64,000 bases of DNA from Alloscardovia venturai (GTDB taxonomy: Bacteria > Actinomycetota > Actinomycetes > Actinomycetales > Bifidobacteriaceae), in assembly GCF_042676605.1 (NCBI RefSeq), contig NZ_JBHTHQ010000006.1, positions 1 to 64,000 of the forward strand. The letters run 5' to 3'. This document shows, piece by piece, positions 9,112-19,056 of the stretch. Every line of letters starts with the position of its first letter. Position 1 is the first letter of the stretch. The translations under genes were made by a program, and so were the position numbers. The notes beneath the pieces are model-generated. The model saw only the letters and a program-made list of their open reading frames with translations, did not search any database and was not told where the DNA came from.

Positions 9112-9276
9112 TGTATAAATTCTCTCTATAAAAGTCTATGAAAGCGCGATAATGCGCGCATCTAAGCCTGCACGAAACGCAGTTTAGACTTCGCGAAAAG
9201 CGTGGGCGAACGTGCGCTCGCTTTCATCATGGTCCCAGCATAAGTAGTAACAGCATAGGCAGCCAACATAATGCAA
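9112..9276. other. intergenic, upstream of GH2
   Basis: Between the palindrome and the terminator of the next operon I see AT-rich promoter-like sequence for the GH2 gene near 9113-9140 (minus strand) and no coding potential in the remainder. Confidence 0.4.
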
Positions 9277-9316
9277 AAGTGCCGAGCAAATGAGAATGGA
9301 AACCTGCCCGGCACTT
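9277..9316 (-). terminator. terminator of the secreted GH3 operon
   Basis: AAGTGCCG and CGGCACTT form an 8-bp stem; the minus strand continues TTTTGCATT. It lies 35 bases beyond the stop of the small membrane-protein gene. Confidence 0.7.
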
Positions 9317-9350
9317 ATAACTGCACTTCTTACGTAGCTGAAACGAGCTC

Positions 9351-9800
9351 TTAGTCCTCACTCTTATTCACTCGAGTGAAGGAGGCGGCCACCGCTGCCA
9401 CAACCGCAACAAGAAGAGCGACGATAGCATAAATAGCACTCTGCGTGTCTGCGAGAGTTTGTGCATTCTTGTTGAAGGTCAAAACACTCGCAAACAGGTT
9501 CACTCGATCAGCGATAAACACTGCCAATCCCCAAGTGAATAAGATACCTACCGCCAAGTGAGCGATATCTACTACCCATCGAAGACCCTTGTTTTCAGAA
9601 ACTTTGCCAGATGCCGCAATGATGAAGATAGCCAAAAGGATACCAATCACACCGCCGACAGTGGTAACGAGGTTGATCTGGAGGTTTCCATATGTAGCAG
9701 TCTTGCCATTAAGGAAGTAAAACACGAAGCCTACAAGCTCAGCGATGATTGCTACAGCTTCTGCATAGAAACCAAATGCCTGATTCTTCAAGAACTTCAT
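9351..9800 (-). CDS. small four-helix membrane protein
   Basis: 149 residues with four predicted membrane segments (about 12-30, 42-62, 75-97 and 120-142) and a short charged C-terminus. No family recognised with certainty. The start has AAGGAG 7 nt upstream, embedded in the last codons of the GH3 gene, and the two genes abut, so they are co-translated. Constant linkage to a membrane-anchored glycosidase suggests a role in anchoring or in handling the released sugars, but this is inference. Confidence 0.7.
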   Translation of the reverse strand: MKFLKNQAFGFYAEAVAIIAELVGFVFYFLNGKTATYGNLQINLVTTVGGVIGILLAIFIIAASGKVSENKGLRWVVDIAHLAVGILFTWGLAVFIADRVNLFASVLTFNKNAQTLADTQSAIYAIVALLVAVVAAVAASFTRVNKSED

Positions 9801-9801
9801 C

Positions 9802-12800
9802 TTAGTTCTCCTTTCCTGCTGCTACAGCCTCTACAGTTTCCTGTACAGAGCAAGTGAGCTTACGACGACTGAGCACATACATCACAGCACTTGCAAGGAC
9901 AAGAACGCCAGAGACACCGCTGACAGTGTAGAGTACGTTGTCATACCATGTGTTGACATGCACCAAGCGAGAGGTGGTGTTCAAGCCATCCATCGCGCTA
10001 GAGTTTGCCATTGCATAGTACTCCCAAAGCATGTTCTGCTTCAAAGCTGCGGAGAGCTTGGAATCAGCTGCTACATCCTTCTCGTTAAGGTACGGCCACA
10101 ACTTCACAACTGCTGCCATGGAGTCATCACCCGTAGAGGAAGTGAGCTGGATACCGTTGTAGATAGAAGCGCGCAAGTTCTGATACTCGTTGTCTACGAT
10201 GAAGTCCTGCTCAATGAGACCCTTGAAGCCCCACTCCTCGCGAAGGATGTTGTACATGATGCCACGATGCGCATTCATCGCAGCAACACCGATACGGTTG
10301 AAGGCGGTCATCAAACCAAGAGCATTACCAGTTTCAATTGGAGCCTGGTTTGCACGAAGTTCACCTTCACGTCCCTTCTGCTCATTCATGAAGACTGCCA
10401 CGCCAACGCGGTTGATTTCCTGATCGTTGAATGCAAAGTGCTTGGTAGTGAGAATCAAACCGTAAGGCTTAGAACCCTGAATAGCTGCGAGAGACTGGTT
10501 TGCGGTCAAAACAGGATCTTCAGAGAAGTACTCATGGTTACGAGCGTTGTAAGCACTACGATGCAAGTTCACGCCAAGCCCCCACAAGATTGGAAGGTTT
10601 GCCCAAATGGTGTAGTTGCCAAGCCACTTACCCCAGTCTTGAGAAAGCTTCTTGCTGAAGGTCTGTGCAAGAACGGTTTCAGATGCGAGGATACCGCCGT
10701 TGAAGTTGACGTTTTTGTCGTTCTTAGAGATTACATATGGGTCGCCAGAAGACTTGTCGTAGTTCGCATACTGACCAAGTGGGTAGTTGTTAGCACCGTT
10801 AGGACCATCAACCTGCATAGCTTCTGGAGAGCTGATAGACATAACAGACTTGGAGGATGTGCCGCCGAAAGCAGTACGGATAATTGCTTCGGAGAGCTTC
10901 ATCTGGTTCATGAGCTTCTTGAACTTCGGGTCGTCAGGGCTCTTTACATTCTTGAACGCTGCAAGGCTCTGGTTTCCGGAAGCACCCCAAGTTGTCTTTG
11001 GAGCATCATTGTTTGGCTTGATCTGATATGTATCGTTAGTCAAACCACCCTTGAGCATTGTGGCAGTGGCAGTAATGTCCTTATATGCCTTTGGATATGT
11101 AGCATCCCAGTTGGAACGAGACAAGTAGGTGACAGTGTTTGGCAACCAGTGGTTGAGGTCTGCATCAGCCATCTGGTTTTCTACCTTGGTGCCGTTCTTG
11201 GTTACTCCGAATGTAGTGGTATCGAGTTTATCGAGAGACCATGTAGCAGTCTGAGCAGTGTCGCCCTTAACATCTGCACCGTTAGCTGCGAGAACGTTAT
11301 TTACTGCTTCATGGGAACCGTTACCCAGTGCGAAGGTGTACTTACCTGCATCAAGGATGTAGGTACCCTTAGTACCCTTGAGGTTCTGAGCAGTGGAATC
11401 CCAGCTTGCCATATCCTGCATATCAGCCGTAATGGTGACATTGACAGACTGACCAGACTGAAGCTCATCAGTCTTGCCATAGTCGAGAAGCTGTACTGCA
11501 GCCTTTTCAACTGCATGCTGCTTATCGTAAGAAGTGTATGGAGTAGAAACATAGAGCTGAACTGTGCTCTTGCCTGCTACCTTTCCAGTATTCTGTACTG
11601 TTACATTTGCAGTAACAGTCTTCTTAGCCACGTCAACATTTACGCTGTTCAGTGTCTGCTTGAAAGTGGTGTAAGAAAGACCATAGCCGAACGGATAGGT
11701 TACTTCGGAGTCATAATTCCAAGCACTTCCATCGGAAGAACCCTTAGTGGAAGTTGCATTACCCTGACCGTCTACAGCATCAGCATAGCGGGTCTCGTAG
11801 TACTTGTACCCAGTGTAAATGCCTTCGGCTTCTACTAATTCAGAGTTGATAGTGTGCTTTGGATTTGCATTCTTGAACTCATTGTCACCGTAGTTGACAA
11901 CTGCTGGAGCAGATTGGTTGTTCTTTACCCAGGTATCAGTCAAGTGGCCGGATGGATTTGCGGAACCGTTCAAAATGTCAGCTACACCATTGAAACCATA
12001 GGAACCAGGAAGGCTAATGTCGAGAATTGCATCAACGCCTGCGTTATCCTGAACTTCTTGAAGCTGCATAGCAGAGGAAGAGTTGACCAGAACGATGACC
12101 TTACCGCCGTGAGCCTTCTTGGCTGCAACTGCAGTGTTGATGAGCGCACGCTCATTATCGTTGAGACCGAGTGGATCAGACTGGTTCAAATTATCCTTAG
12201 GGTTGACACCAGCCTTGCCAGGAAGGTACGCGCGGTTTTCACCTGCTGCGCGTGCAATCGTGACAACCATCACGTTATCCTTATTCAGGGAATCCTTCCA
12301 CGAAGAATCTGCCTTGTTTAGGTCCGCTTCTGATGGTTCTTTGTTGGTGAAGACATCTCCAATTGCTGGAGCAGTGATGCGGGTGTACTTGGAAACGTGT
12401 CCCCAGTTGTTCACCTCGGTAGTGAACTTACTCTTCATTCCGTTGTACATCTTCTGCAACGTTGGATTAATCTTGAAGCCCTTGTTATTCAATGCATTTA
12501 CGAGATCAACGGATGGAGCATCGGTGTCCATATTAGGAGCATCAATGGAACCCATATCGCCACCCTTAACGGGGAAGTAGCTAGAGAAACCAAGGAGGGA
12601 AACCTTCTGAGTTTCATCCTGGCTCAATGGCAAAGCGTTATTAGTATTCTTCATCAGGACAGAACCTTCAGCACTGACCTGCTCGCCGAGCTTTGCACCT
12701 GCCTGAACAAGTTCCTTAGTGGATGTGTAATCAGACTTGTGAGTGTAAGACTTTGCTGCGTCAACGGTGGAGCTAGAAGTCCACTCAGTGCTGTGTGTGC

Positions 12801-12927
12801 CAAGCAGCTTGTTGATATCAGTGCGGAAACCTGCTACCGCGCTGGTGACGGTCAGAGACAATGTAAGAACCGCAGCGAATGTCGTTGTAGCACCTCTCCA
12901 CGCCCTCGATGGCGTACCTTTCTTCAT
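9802..12927 (-). CDS. secreted, membrane-anchored GH3 with permuted domains
   Basis: 1041 residues. N-terminal signal peptide (MKKGTPSRAWRG then TFAAVLTLSLTVTSAVAG) and a C-terminal membrane helix (VSGVLVLASAVMYVLSRRKL), so it faces outside. The domains are in reverse order for GH3: the alpha/beta sandwich comes first (GSVLMKNTNNALPLS, then GYKYYETRYAD and YPFGYGLSYT), then a fibronectin III-like part, and only then the catalytic barrel (MQVDGPNGANNYPLG, TTKHFAFND, FKGLIEQDF with the candidate nucleophile Asp). Such inverted GH3 enzymes are known. GGGAGG lies 5 nt before the chosen ATG at 12927. Likely beta-glucosidase or related; specificity unknown. Confidence 0.87.
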   Translation of the reverse strand: MKKGTPSRAWRGATTTFAAVLTLSLTVTSAVAGFRTDINKLLGTHSTEWTSSSTVDAAKSYTHKSDYTSTKELVQAGAKLGEQVSAEGSVLMKNTNNALPLSQDETQKVSLLGFSSYFPVKGGDMGSIDAPNMDTDAPSVDLVNALNNKGFKINPTLQKMYNGMKSKFTTEVNNWGHVSKYTRITAPAIGDVFTNKEPSEADLNKADSSWKDSLNKDNVMVVTIARAAGENRAYLPGKAGVNPKDNLNQSDPLGLNDNERALINTAVAAKKAHGGKVIVLVNSSSAMQLQEVQDNAGVDAILDISLPGSYGFNGVADILNGSANPSGHLTDTWVKNNQSAPAVVNYGDNEFKNANPKHTINSELVEAEGIYTGYKYYETRYADAVDGQGNATSTKGSSDGSAWNYDSEVTYPFGYGLSYTTFKQTLNSVNVDVAKKTVTANVTVQNTGKVAGKSTVQLYVSTPYTSYDKQHAVEKAAVQLLDYGKTDELQSGQSVNVTITADMQDMASWDSTAQNLKGTKGTYILDAGKYTFALGNGSHEAVNNVLAANGADVKGDTAQTATWSLDKLDTTTFGVTKNGTKVENQMADADLNHWLPNTVTYLSRSNWDATYPKAYKDITATATMLKGGLTNDTYQIKPNNDAPKTTWGASGNQSLAAFKNVKSPDDPKFKKLMNQMKLSEAIIRTAFGGTSSKSVMSISSPEAMQVDGPNGANNYPLGQYANYDKSSGDPYVISKNDKNVNFNGGILASETVLAQTFSKKLSQDWGKWLGNYTIWANLPILWGLGVNLHRSAYNARNHEYFSEDPVLTANQSLAAIQGSKPYGLILTTKHFAFNDQEINRVGVAVFMNEQKGREGELRANQAPIETGNALGLMTAFNRIGVAAMNAHRGIMYNILREEWGFKGLIEQDFIVDNEYQNLRASIYNGIQLTSSTGDDSMAAVVKLWPYLNEKDVAADSKLSAALKQNMLWEYYAMANSSAMDGLNTTSRLVHVNTWYDNVLYTVSGVSGVLVLASAVMYVLSRRKLTCSVQETVEAVAAGKEN

Positions 12928-13072
12928 AATTCCTCCCTTGTGAACTGAAGAATCGAAAGCTTTAGGAGTAGAAGAATTCGAGGGGCGTAAGTCAATGAGG
13001 ACTACGCAATTCATCTGCGGATGCGCGTCTCAAACAATACCGCTTTCCTTCCACTCTGAAAGATTTCTCTGC

Positions 13073-13100
13073 ATTCTAACCTATGAACTTTCGCAGTCAA
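13073..13100 (-). promoter_or_regulatory. promoter of secreted GH3 operon
   Basis: TTGACT (13095-13100), 16 bases, TAGAAT (13073-13078) on the minus strand. It gives a leader of about 140 nt before the ATG at 12927, in which I recognise no structure. Confidence 0.6.
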
Positions 13101-13179
13101 GCTCAACATCATCTTCATAAAACGCAATTTAATCTGCATGAAATGCGCGCCATTTTATATCTCGACATGTTCGAAAGAC

Positions 13180-13222
13180 AGAAGCCGGAAGTATGCAATT
13201 TTGTACGCAACTTCCAGCTTCT
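13180..13222 (-). terminator. terminator of rhamnosidase/transporter operon
   Basis: AGAAGC-x-GGAAGT pairs with ACTTCC-x-GCTTCT (one mismatch). The minus strand continues GTCTTTCG, a weak T tract. It lies 33 bases past the transporter stop. Confidence 0.5.
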
Positions 13223-13254
13223 ATCTTTATCACTATGACGCTTTGACTGTCACT

Positions 13255-14949
13255 TTAGAATGGCAACTTGAACTTAGAGTTTGCGCGCTTTTCAAGCTTT
13301 ACCTGATACTTCGCTTCTTCTTCCTCGAAGTTCAAGCCCAACTTCACGCACTTTGCACGAAGGTCAGCAATGCGAGCTTCTTCCGCTTGCCGATCAGCCT
13401 CTTCCTGCTCGCGGCGCAAACGCTCTTCAGGCTCTACCCACTCATTACCTGCAGCGAGAACTGTGGCCTTCTGGTGTTCAAGGATAACCTTATGGTCATC
13501 TTCCACATGCTTTTCTACATTGAGGAAAATCATCAAAATTGCAATGGCTGTGTAGGCAATCAGTTCTGCGCCGAGGAAGCAGCCTGCGAGCACTGCCTGG
13601 ACACCGGCATTTTGAGAAGTTGCAGTTGGGTTGTAGCCAGCAGCAGAAAGCATTGCGTTGATGAGACCGTTACCGAGACCGGTCATACCTACCATAATTG
13701 CGCCATACACACTCATAGTGAAGCCATCAGAGCGGAAGCCATTCTTTGCTTCCAAGTGATCAAGCACGTCAGAGAGCAATGCGAGGGTGACATACATAGC
13801 TGGGATAGAACCCACACCCTTCAAAACCACGCCAAGGCACACAATAACGAGGTTATGAACATTGAGGAAGCTGACAGCACCGCCAATGACGGAGATGACC
13901 ATTCCCCACATCACAGCGTTACGCTTACCTAACTTATGTGCAATTGGCCATGCCACAATCATGCCGACCGCGGTAGGAATACCGCCGATAAGCCCAAGAG
14001 TAGACATAGCTGCCCCTGCAGTCTGTTCGGTGTTAATGCCATCAAACATCCAGCGAGTGTAATAGCTGATAGAACCGTTCTTCACCATGCCAGAAAGCTG
14101 GAAAAGGAGGAAATAGAGGATGATGATCCACCAGTAGCCATCAGTCATGCAGACCTTAGCCTGCTTGCCCATGGAAATTTTGTCTTCCGTGATGTTGAGC
14201 TTTATGTTCTCTTCAGTAATGCGCTCACGAGTGAAGTAGTACTCGAGCACGATACCGAGGGCAGTAATAATGCACAATGCAATCATGGCAATGCGCCAGT
14301 GAGCATAGCTCGTTGCTACATCAATTTTCCCATCACTATTCGCAGAGAAGAGAAATGCTTGGAGAAGAATAGGAACGAGAATATTTGCTGCAATACCGGT
14401 AGCTGCTACACCGGAAGCATTAGAGAAGGTAGCTAAAAGACCACGTTGATTGGAATTACGCGTGGACAGAGCCACCATGGAGCTATGGGCGGTGTAGAAA
14501 AGTGGATAAGCCACTGCATAGTACAGGTTATAAGACAAAGCGATCCACGCCATCTGAAGAGCAGAACTCGTACCCTGTGGAGTCAAGAAAAGCAATGCAA
14601 TTGCGATGACCACGAATGGAATGGAGAAGAACATATAAGGGCGAGACTTCCCCTGTGCAGTTCGAGTGTTATCAATCAGACGACCCACCACGAGATTGCC
14701 CGCGATGACGAAAATCACAGAAACCACGGGAAGTAGCGTAGAGAACACACCAAACCTTGTGAAATCAGTCCAGCCAAGCACATCCGAGTAGTAACGATTG
14801 AGATAGGATGCAAAAACTGCATTGGAAATAAATGCTAGGAATGGGCCTGCGAAGTAGCCCAGAAGCATTTCTGGAGCCTTTACATTTGCGGATGTAATGC
14901 GAGTTTTCAGCGCAGGCACTTCAAACATCTTTGTCATTGCACTTGCCAT
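13255..14949 (-). CDS. GPH-type sugar transporter with coiled-coil tail
   Basis: 564-residue MFS/GPH-family carrier with about 12 membrane segments and the loop NLVVGRLIDNTRTAQGKSRP. Beyond the membrane part is a charged cytoplasmic tail of about 80 residues, rich in Glu/Arg and predicted coiled coil (RLRREQEEADRQAEEAR), unusual for a carrier and perhaps regulatory. Its ATG overlaps the stop of the GH78 gene (TAATG), so the pair is translationally coupled, and the likely cargo is a rhamnose-containing glycoside or the released rhamnose. Confidence 0.85.
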   Translation of the reverse strand: MASAMTKMFEVPALKTRITSANVKAPEMLLGYFAGPFLAFISNAVFASYLNRYYSDVLGWTDFTRFGVFSTLLPVVSVIFVIAGNLVVGRLIDNTRTAQGKSRPYMFFSIPFVVIAIALLFLTPQGTSSALQMAWIALSYNLYYAVAYPLFYTAHSSMVALSTRNSNQRGLLATFSNASGVAATGIAANILVPILLQAFLFSANSDGKIDVATSYAHWRIAMIALCIITALGIVLEYYFTRERITEENIKLNITEDKISMGKQAKVCMTDGYWWIIILYFLLFQLSGMVKNGSISYYTRWMFDGINTEQTAGAAMSTLGLIGGIPTAVGMIVAWPIAHKLGKRNAVMWGMVISVIGGAVSFLNVHNLVIVCLGVVLKGVGSIPAMYVTLALLSDVLDHLEAKNGFRSDGFTMSVYGAIMVGMTGLGNGLINAMLSAAGYNPTATSQNAGVQAVLAGCFLGAELIAYTAIAILMIFLNVEKHVEDDHKVILEHQKATVLAAGNEWVEPEERLRREQEEADRQAEEARIADLRAKCVKLGLNFEEEEAKYQVKLEKRANSKFKLPF

Positions 14950-17609
14950 TAGGCACGAACCTCCTCGTTGGCGCGAGTTTCATTATTTTCTGACGTAATT
15001 TCAGGATGAAGAGTAGTGGTGTATGTGTGGGTCCCCGACTGGACTGTATACTTTTCTCCATTGGGAAGAATTACTTCGGCGCTCGTTCCTACTGGTACAG
15101 TCACAGTCAAGGCAAACTGCTTAGTTTCCTCATCGAAAGTCCATGAGCTTGCAGCCACACCGTATGGAGTTTGAACATTCGTTTCAGCAGAAGTGAGGCC
15201 ACCACCTATAATCGGGGCTACGCGGAAAGTCTTATATCCTGCGCTCGTCTGTTCAAGACCCGCCACACGCTTATAGAGGAACGCACCCACAGCGCCAGAA
15301 GCATAGTGGTTGTAAGAAATCATAATGTCCGTGCCATCATCGCCAATAGGACATTCACCATTTTCATCTAGGCCATCCCAACGTTCCCAAATAGTAGTAG
15401 CCCCCTGCTTGACCTCATAGAGCCAGCTCGGGCATGCATCGTTCAAGAGCATCTTGTATGCTACATCAGCGCGACCATTATCTGCGAGCGCGAAGAGGAT
15501 GTATGGAGTTCCTGGGAAACCAGTGCCAATCTTGTAGTCGTTCTTTTCTACGAGGCGCACGAAGTTTTCTGTTGCTGCTGCGCGCTGATTCTCAGGGAAC
15601 ATACCCAAGTAGAGCGGAAGCACGTATGCAGTCTGGAACTCATTCTTGAGCTTGCCTCGACCATCAGTAAAGACGTTGATATATGCCTGAGCTACGCGGT
15701 CTGCAAGCTGGTTGTACTTCTTTGCATCTTCTGTTTCGCCGAGAATTTCTGCAATGCGCGCAAGTGTGCGCGACGTGTTATTCAAGCTTGCGGTAGCTGT
15801 CCACTTGGAGCGAGACTGCCACTGAGACATCTGTGGCACATCTGGCGCTACCCAGTCGCCGAAGTGAAGCACAGATGGAGTATCCCATATGTAACGCTTG
15901 TCTCCTGTACCCCACAAATGAGCCCAGAAGAGGCATGCCTTCACGTATTTTTTCATAGTGTCATACATATCACGAAGAATCTGCTTGTCACCACGAGCCT
16001 GATACTCAGCCCACGGGACGAGCACGCACGCGTCGCCCCACCAATCGATGGCCATCTTCGGCATAGTGGCTGGGAATCCATATCCCTGGACTGGAACGGT
16101 GTTAGGAATGCCACCGCCATGAGTCTGCTCCGCCTTCACATCCTTGAGCCATTTGTTGAGGAAGCGGGACATGTCAAAGTTAAAGCATGCCGTTGGGCTA
16201 AAGACCGCAATGTCGCCCGTCCAACCCATTCGTTCGTCACGCTGTGGACAGTCGGTAGGAATATCCATCAGATTTGACTTAGATCCCCACTCGATATTTT
16301 TCTGAAGCCGATTAATCTGTGGGTTAGATGAGCTAAAATGACCAATCTGCTTCATATCGGAGTAAAGAGCCACGCCTTCTACTTCTACATCTTCCGCGCT
16401 CACTCCAGAAACGGAGATATAGCGAAATCCCATGTAAGTAAATTGTGGCTGATATGTCTGTCCACCCTCAGTAGCGGTGTAAACAAGAGTTGCTTGGGCA
16501 GTACGAAGGAAAGTAGTATTGAGACTCCCATCGTTATTGATAATTTCCGCATGCTTCACCATAATTGTCTGACCATTGTGAGCATTCTTGAGATGTAAGC
16601 GAACCACACCGGCAAAGTTCTGACCGAAATCATAGATGAGTTCACCAGAGCTCAAACGATTGCACGACACTGGAGTAAATACTTCGTGAACCTTCACACG
16701 AGCACTGTAATCAGCGGTGATTGTAGGATGAATGCGCACATTTTCCAGTGCGGCTGTTCTCCATGCAACCGACTTGCCACTAATGGTAGATACCGCATCT
16801 GCCGTAAAAGTGTCGCGAGCATCAAAAACTTCACCATCGTAGAGGTCAGCCGTCTTGACCGGAGAGTCAAGAGTTACTTGCCAGTTCGAATCAGTAGCGA
16901 TGATTTCAGTAGTGCCATCTGTGTACTGCACACGAAGCTCAGCCAAGAATGCCTGACGAGGAGCAGTTACGCGGTTCACACGAGTGAACACAAAGGACCC
17001 TACTGCCCAACCGCCCGTTACCGTTGCCACAAGAGTGGAGTTGTGCGATGCAGCAAGTTGCTCGGTCACGTCGTACGCTTGATACTGCAAGTTGGTCTTA
17101 TAGCTGGTGAAACCCGGAGCAAAATAGTAATCGCTAATCTTGTCACCATTGATAGTGACGTCATACATGCCCAGCGCAGTAGCATACAAACGGGCAGACT
17201 TCACGGCCTTGGCTGCATCGAGATTGAGTACACGGCGGAAAACCATTGGTCGCGGAGAGACCTTCTTTTCAGTGAACTTATAGTCGCCATCAGTGATCCA
17301 CTGAGCTTGCCACGGAGTGCTTAAACGACCCGTTTCGAAAGAAGTCTGTGCTGTTGCAGTAGCACCGGACGTCAAAGTCACCAACAATTCAGCAGCATAA
17401 GAAGTAAAAGGCTCTAGTGCAGGACCCATGTACCGTACAGCAATCTGCTCAGTTGCATCAATAATCTGGTCATTTATAGATATAGTTGCAGATGCTACGG
17501 CATCGCCTTCCACCTCGCTAGTAACTACAAATGCAAAGCAAGGATGTTCCTCATCTGTCACACAGCCTGACTCTACGTTCTCAACAGTGAAACGAGTAAT
17601 CTCTGCCAT
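14949..17609 (-). CDS. alpha-L-rhamnosidase, GH78
   Basis: 886 residues, cytosolic (no signal peptide). N-terminal beta domains and a carbohydrate-binding-like domain (GFTSYKTNLQYQAYDVT) precede the (alpha/alpha)6 barrel with the catalytic signatures CPQRDERMGWTGD (general acid Glu at about residue 459) and TTIWERWDG (second Glu). A C-terminal beta domain closes it. It releases terminal rhamnose from plant glycosides such as flavonoid rutinosides, or from polysaccharides. ATG at 17609 with AAGGA upstream; an in-frame TTG 36 bases earlier is less likely. Confidence 0.92.
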   Translation of the reverse strand: MAEITRFTVENVESGCVTDEEHPCFAFVVTSEVEGDAVASATISINDQIIDATEQIAVRYMGPALEPFTSYAAELLVTLTSGATATAQTSFETGRLSTPWQAQWITDGDYKFTEKKVSPRPMVFRRVLNLDAAKAVKSARLYATALGMYDVTINGDKISDYYFAPGFTSYKTNLQYQAYDVTEQLAASHNSTLVATVTGGWAVGSFVFTRVNRVTAPRQAFLAELRVQYTDGTTEIIATDSNWQVTLDSPVKTADLYDGEVFDARDTFTADAVSTISGKSVAWRTAALENVRIHPTITADYSARVKVHEVFTPVSCNRLSSGELIYDFGQNFAGVVRLHLKNAHNGQTIMVKHAEIINNDGSLNTTFLRTAQATLVYTATEGGQTYQPQFTYMGFRYISVSGVSAEDVEVEGVALYSDMKQIGHFSSSNPQINRLQKNIEWGSKSNLMDIPTDCPQRDERMGWTGDIAVFSPTACFNFDMSRFLNKWLKDVKAEQTHGGGIPNTVPVQGYGFPATMPKMAIDWWGDACVLVPWAEYQARGDKQILRDMYDTMKKYVKACLFWAHLWGTGDKRYIWDTPSVLHFGDWVAPDVPQMSQWQSRSKWTATASLNNTSRTLARIAEILGETEDAKKYNQLADRVAQAYINVFTDGRGKLKNEFQTAYVLPLYLGMFPENQRAAATENFVRLVEKNDYKIGTGFPGTPYILFALADNGRADVAYKMLLNDACPSWLYEVKQGATTIWERWDGLDENGECPIGDDGTDIMISYNHYASGAVGAFLYKRVAGLEQTSAGYKTFRVAPIIGGGLTSAETNVQTPYGVAASSWTFDEETKQFALTVTVPVGTSAEVILPNGEKYTVQSGTHTYTTTLHPEITSENNETRANEEVRA

Positions 17610-17766
17610 GATGTTGTCTTCCTTCTGCTTCGAAGTTTTCTCCAAAATCCAAACTTAGAAAAGGAAGAGATGTATCACAATGAGAACTTCATAAAAGGTA
17701 CTATTTACTGCACGAACTACACTCAAGATAGCCCCAAAAGGGAAACATCGCAGCTACTCAGCTCAG

Positions 17767-19056
17767 CTATTGTAATGGCACCATAATATCCAATGTAAAT
17801 ATGCCATCTGCTGCTGTCACATTCATATAACCGTTATACTTTTCAGCAATCATATGCATAGATTTCATGCCGAAACCATGATAATTTTTATCCGCTTTGG
17901 TAGTCTGCGGAAGTTCATCTTCAAATTTTAACAGTCCGTCAAATGGATTTTCTACATGCAAGATGTACATTCCACGGTTGACAGTACCTTTTACACGAAT
18001 CCATTTACGCTTTGGATCAGTTAACTTTGATACCGCTTCCATTGCGTTATCCATAGCGTTGCCAAACAACGAATAAATATCTGCAGATGTCATAAAACCT
18101 ACGGGAGTGCCGTCAATCATACGATCGAACTGAATACCTCGCTGCTCGAGGATAAGGGAGCGGTTCGCCAAAAGGACATCCAAGGTGCCATTTCCCGTGC
18201 GAATGGATGAATCGTAAATGTCAACGAGATCTTTCAAATCGTCAATCTCTTCACGGCTAATGCGTCCATCCAGAACATTCAGCTGCTTCTTCAAGTCATG
18301 CGTCTTGATGTTGATAAGTTCAATAGTCTCCTTATCAGCGGCAAGCTTTTCACGCTGCTGAGCAAGCAACTGTTGAAGAAACTCATTATCACGCTGCGCA
18401 TTATCGCGATCTGTAATTTCACGCAACAAACTGAGTAAGAAGATACACGTCACTAACCGCGTAAGAACAAACATGAAGTAGGCACTATTTTGTATATGCG
18501 ACGTAGAAATGAAAGCATCAAACAACGTTGAAAAAACACTTACACAGAGCATGATACATACAGCGATAAGTACAAAGCTGGTACCGATGCGCCTTGGCGT
18601 CAAAGCATGCAGCGGTCGAACAAAAAGAAGACCTCCGAGAGCAACGAATACCACGAAGAGTAACGGATATTCGAGCCATCCTATATGTGCGCGATCTAGT
18701 AGCTTCCCGATGGCGGGGAACGTCACGATTACTATTTGAGCGCAGCTATATGCCACATGCTGCAATGCCACCGTACCTGCCAGATAAAAAGCAGCCTGAC
18801 GCCATGTGATTTTCGCGCAAATCCACGCAGCCGCAAATGCCAGTCCATAAAAAATAATTCCACGGATAATCAAGCGCACAACATTTGTTTCAGGGATACA
18901 TATTTCCCATACAGACGCTATGAGTACTGCCCCAACGCCAGAGGCTATCATACGTGCAAAGAAATTCTCTCGCTTCTCCACATGAAAGAGATACAAGCCA
19001 AGAATTCCAAGAAGCTCAAAAATGTATCCTGTATGTTGGAAATAATTTAAAATCAT
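17767..19056 (-). CDS. AgrC-like sensor histidine kinase
   Basis: 429 residues: six or seven N-terminal membrane segments (to about residue 205), a coiled coil, then a GHKL kinase of the AgrC/HPK10 group. The phospho-acceptor His is in IKTHDLKKQL, the N box is FGNAMDNAMEAV and the G box HGFGMKSM. Such kinases usually sense a peptide made by AgrB/AgrD-type genes; neither is present here. It overlaps the regulator gene by 4 nt. Position downstream of an MFS gene and upstream of the rhamnosidase suggests it controls this glycoside cluster (inference). Confidence 0.85.
   Translation of the reverse strand: MILNYFQHTGYIFELLGILGLYLFHVEKRENFFARMIASGVGAVLIASVWEICIPETNVVRLIIRGIIFYGLAFAAAWICAKITWRQAAFYLAGTVALQHVAYSCAQIVIVTFPAIGKLLDRAHIGWLEYPLLFVVFVALGGLLFVRPLHALTPRRIGTSFVLIAVCIMLCVSVFSTLFDAFISTSHIQNSAYFMFVLTRLVTCIFLLSLLREITDRDNAQRDNEFLQQLLAQQREKLAADKETIELINIKTHDLKKQLNVLDGRISREEIDDLKDLVDIYDSSIRTGNGTLDVLLANRSLILEQRGIQFDRMIDGTPVGFMTSADIYSLFGNAMDNAMEAVSKLTDPKRKWIRVKGTVNRGMYILHVENPFDGLLKFEDELPQTTKADKNYHGFGMKSMHMIAEKYNGYMNVTAADGIFTLDIMVPLQ

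Noticed and set aside
9958..11838. A 626-codon open frame on the plus strand
   Set aside because: It is antisense to the GH3 gene, has no ribosome-binding site or recognisable domain, and has the Cys-rich random composition of a shadow frame.
12928..17767. Paired LytTR-type binding repeats at the glycosidase promoters
   Set aside because: Single GTTC-containing words occur, but their spacings (19, 30 and 33 bases) do not fit the usual 21-22 bp.
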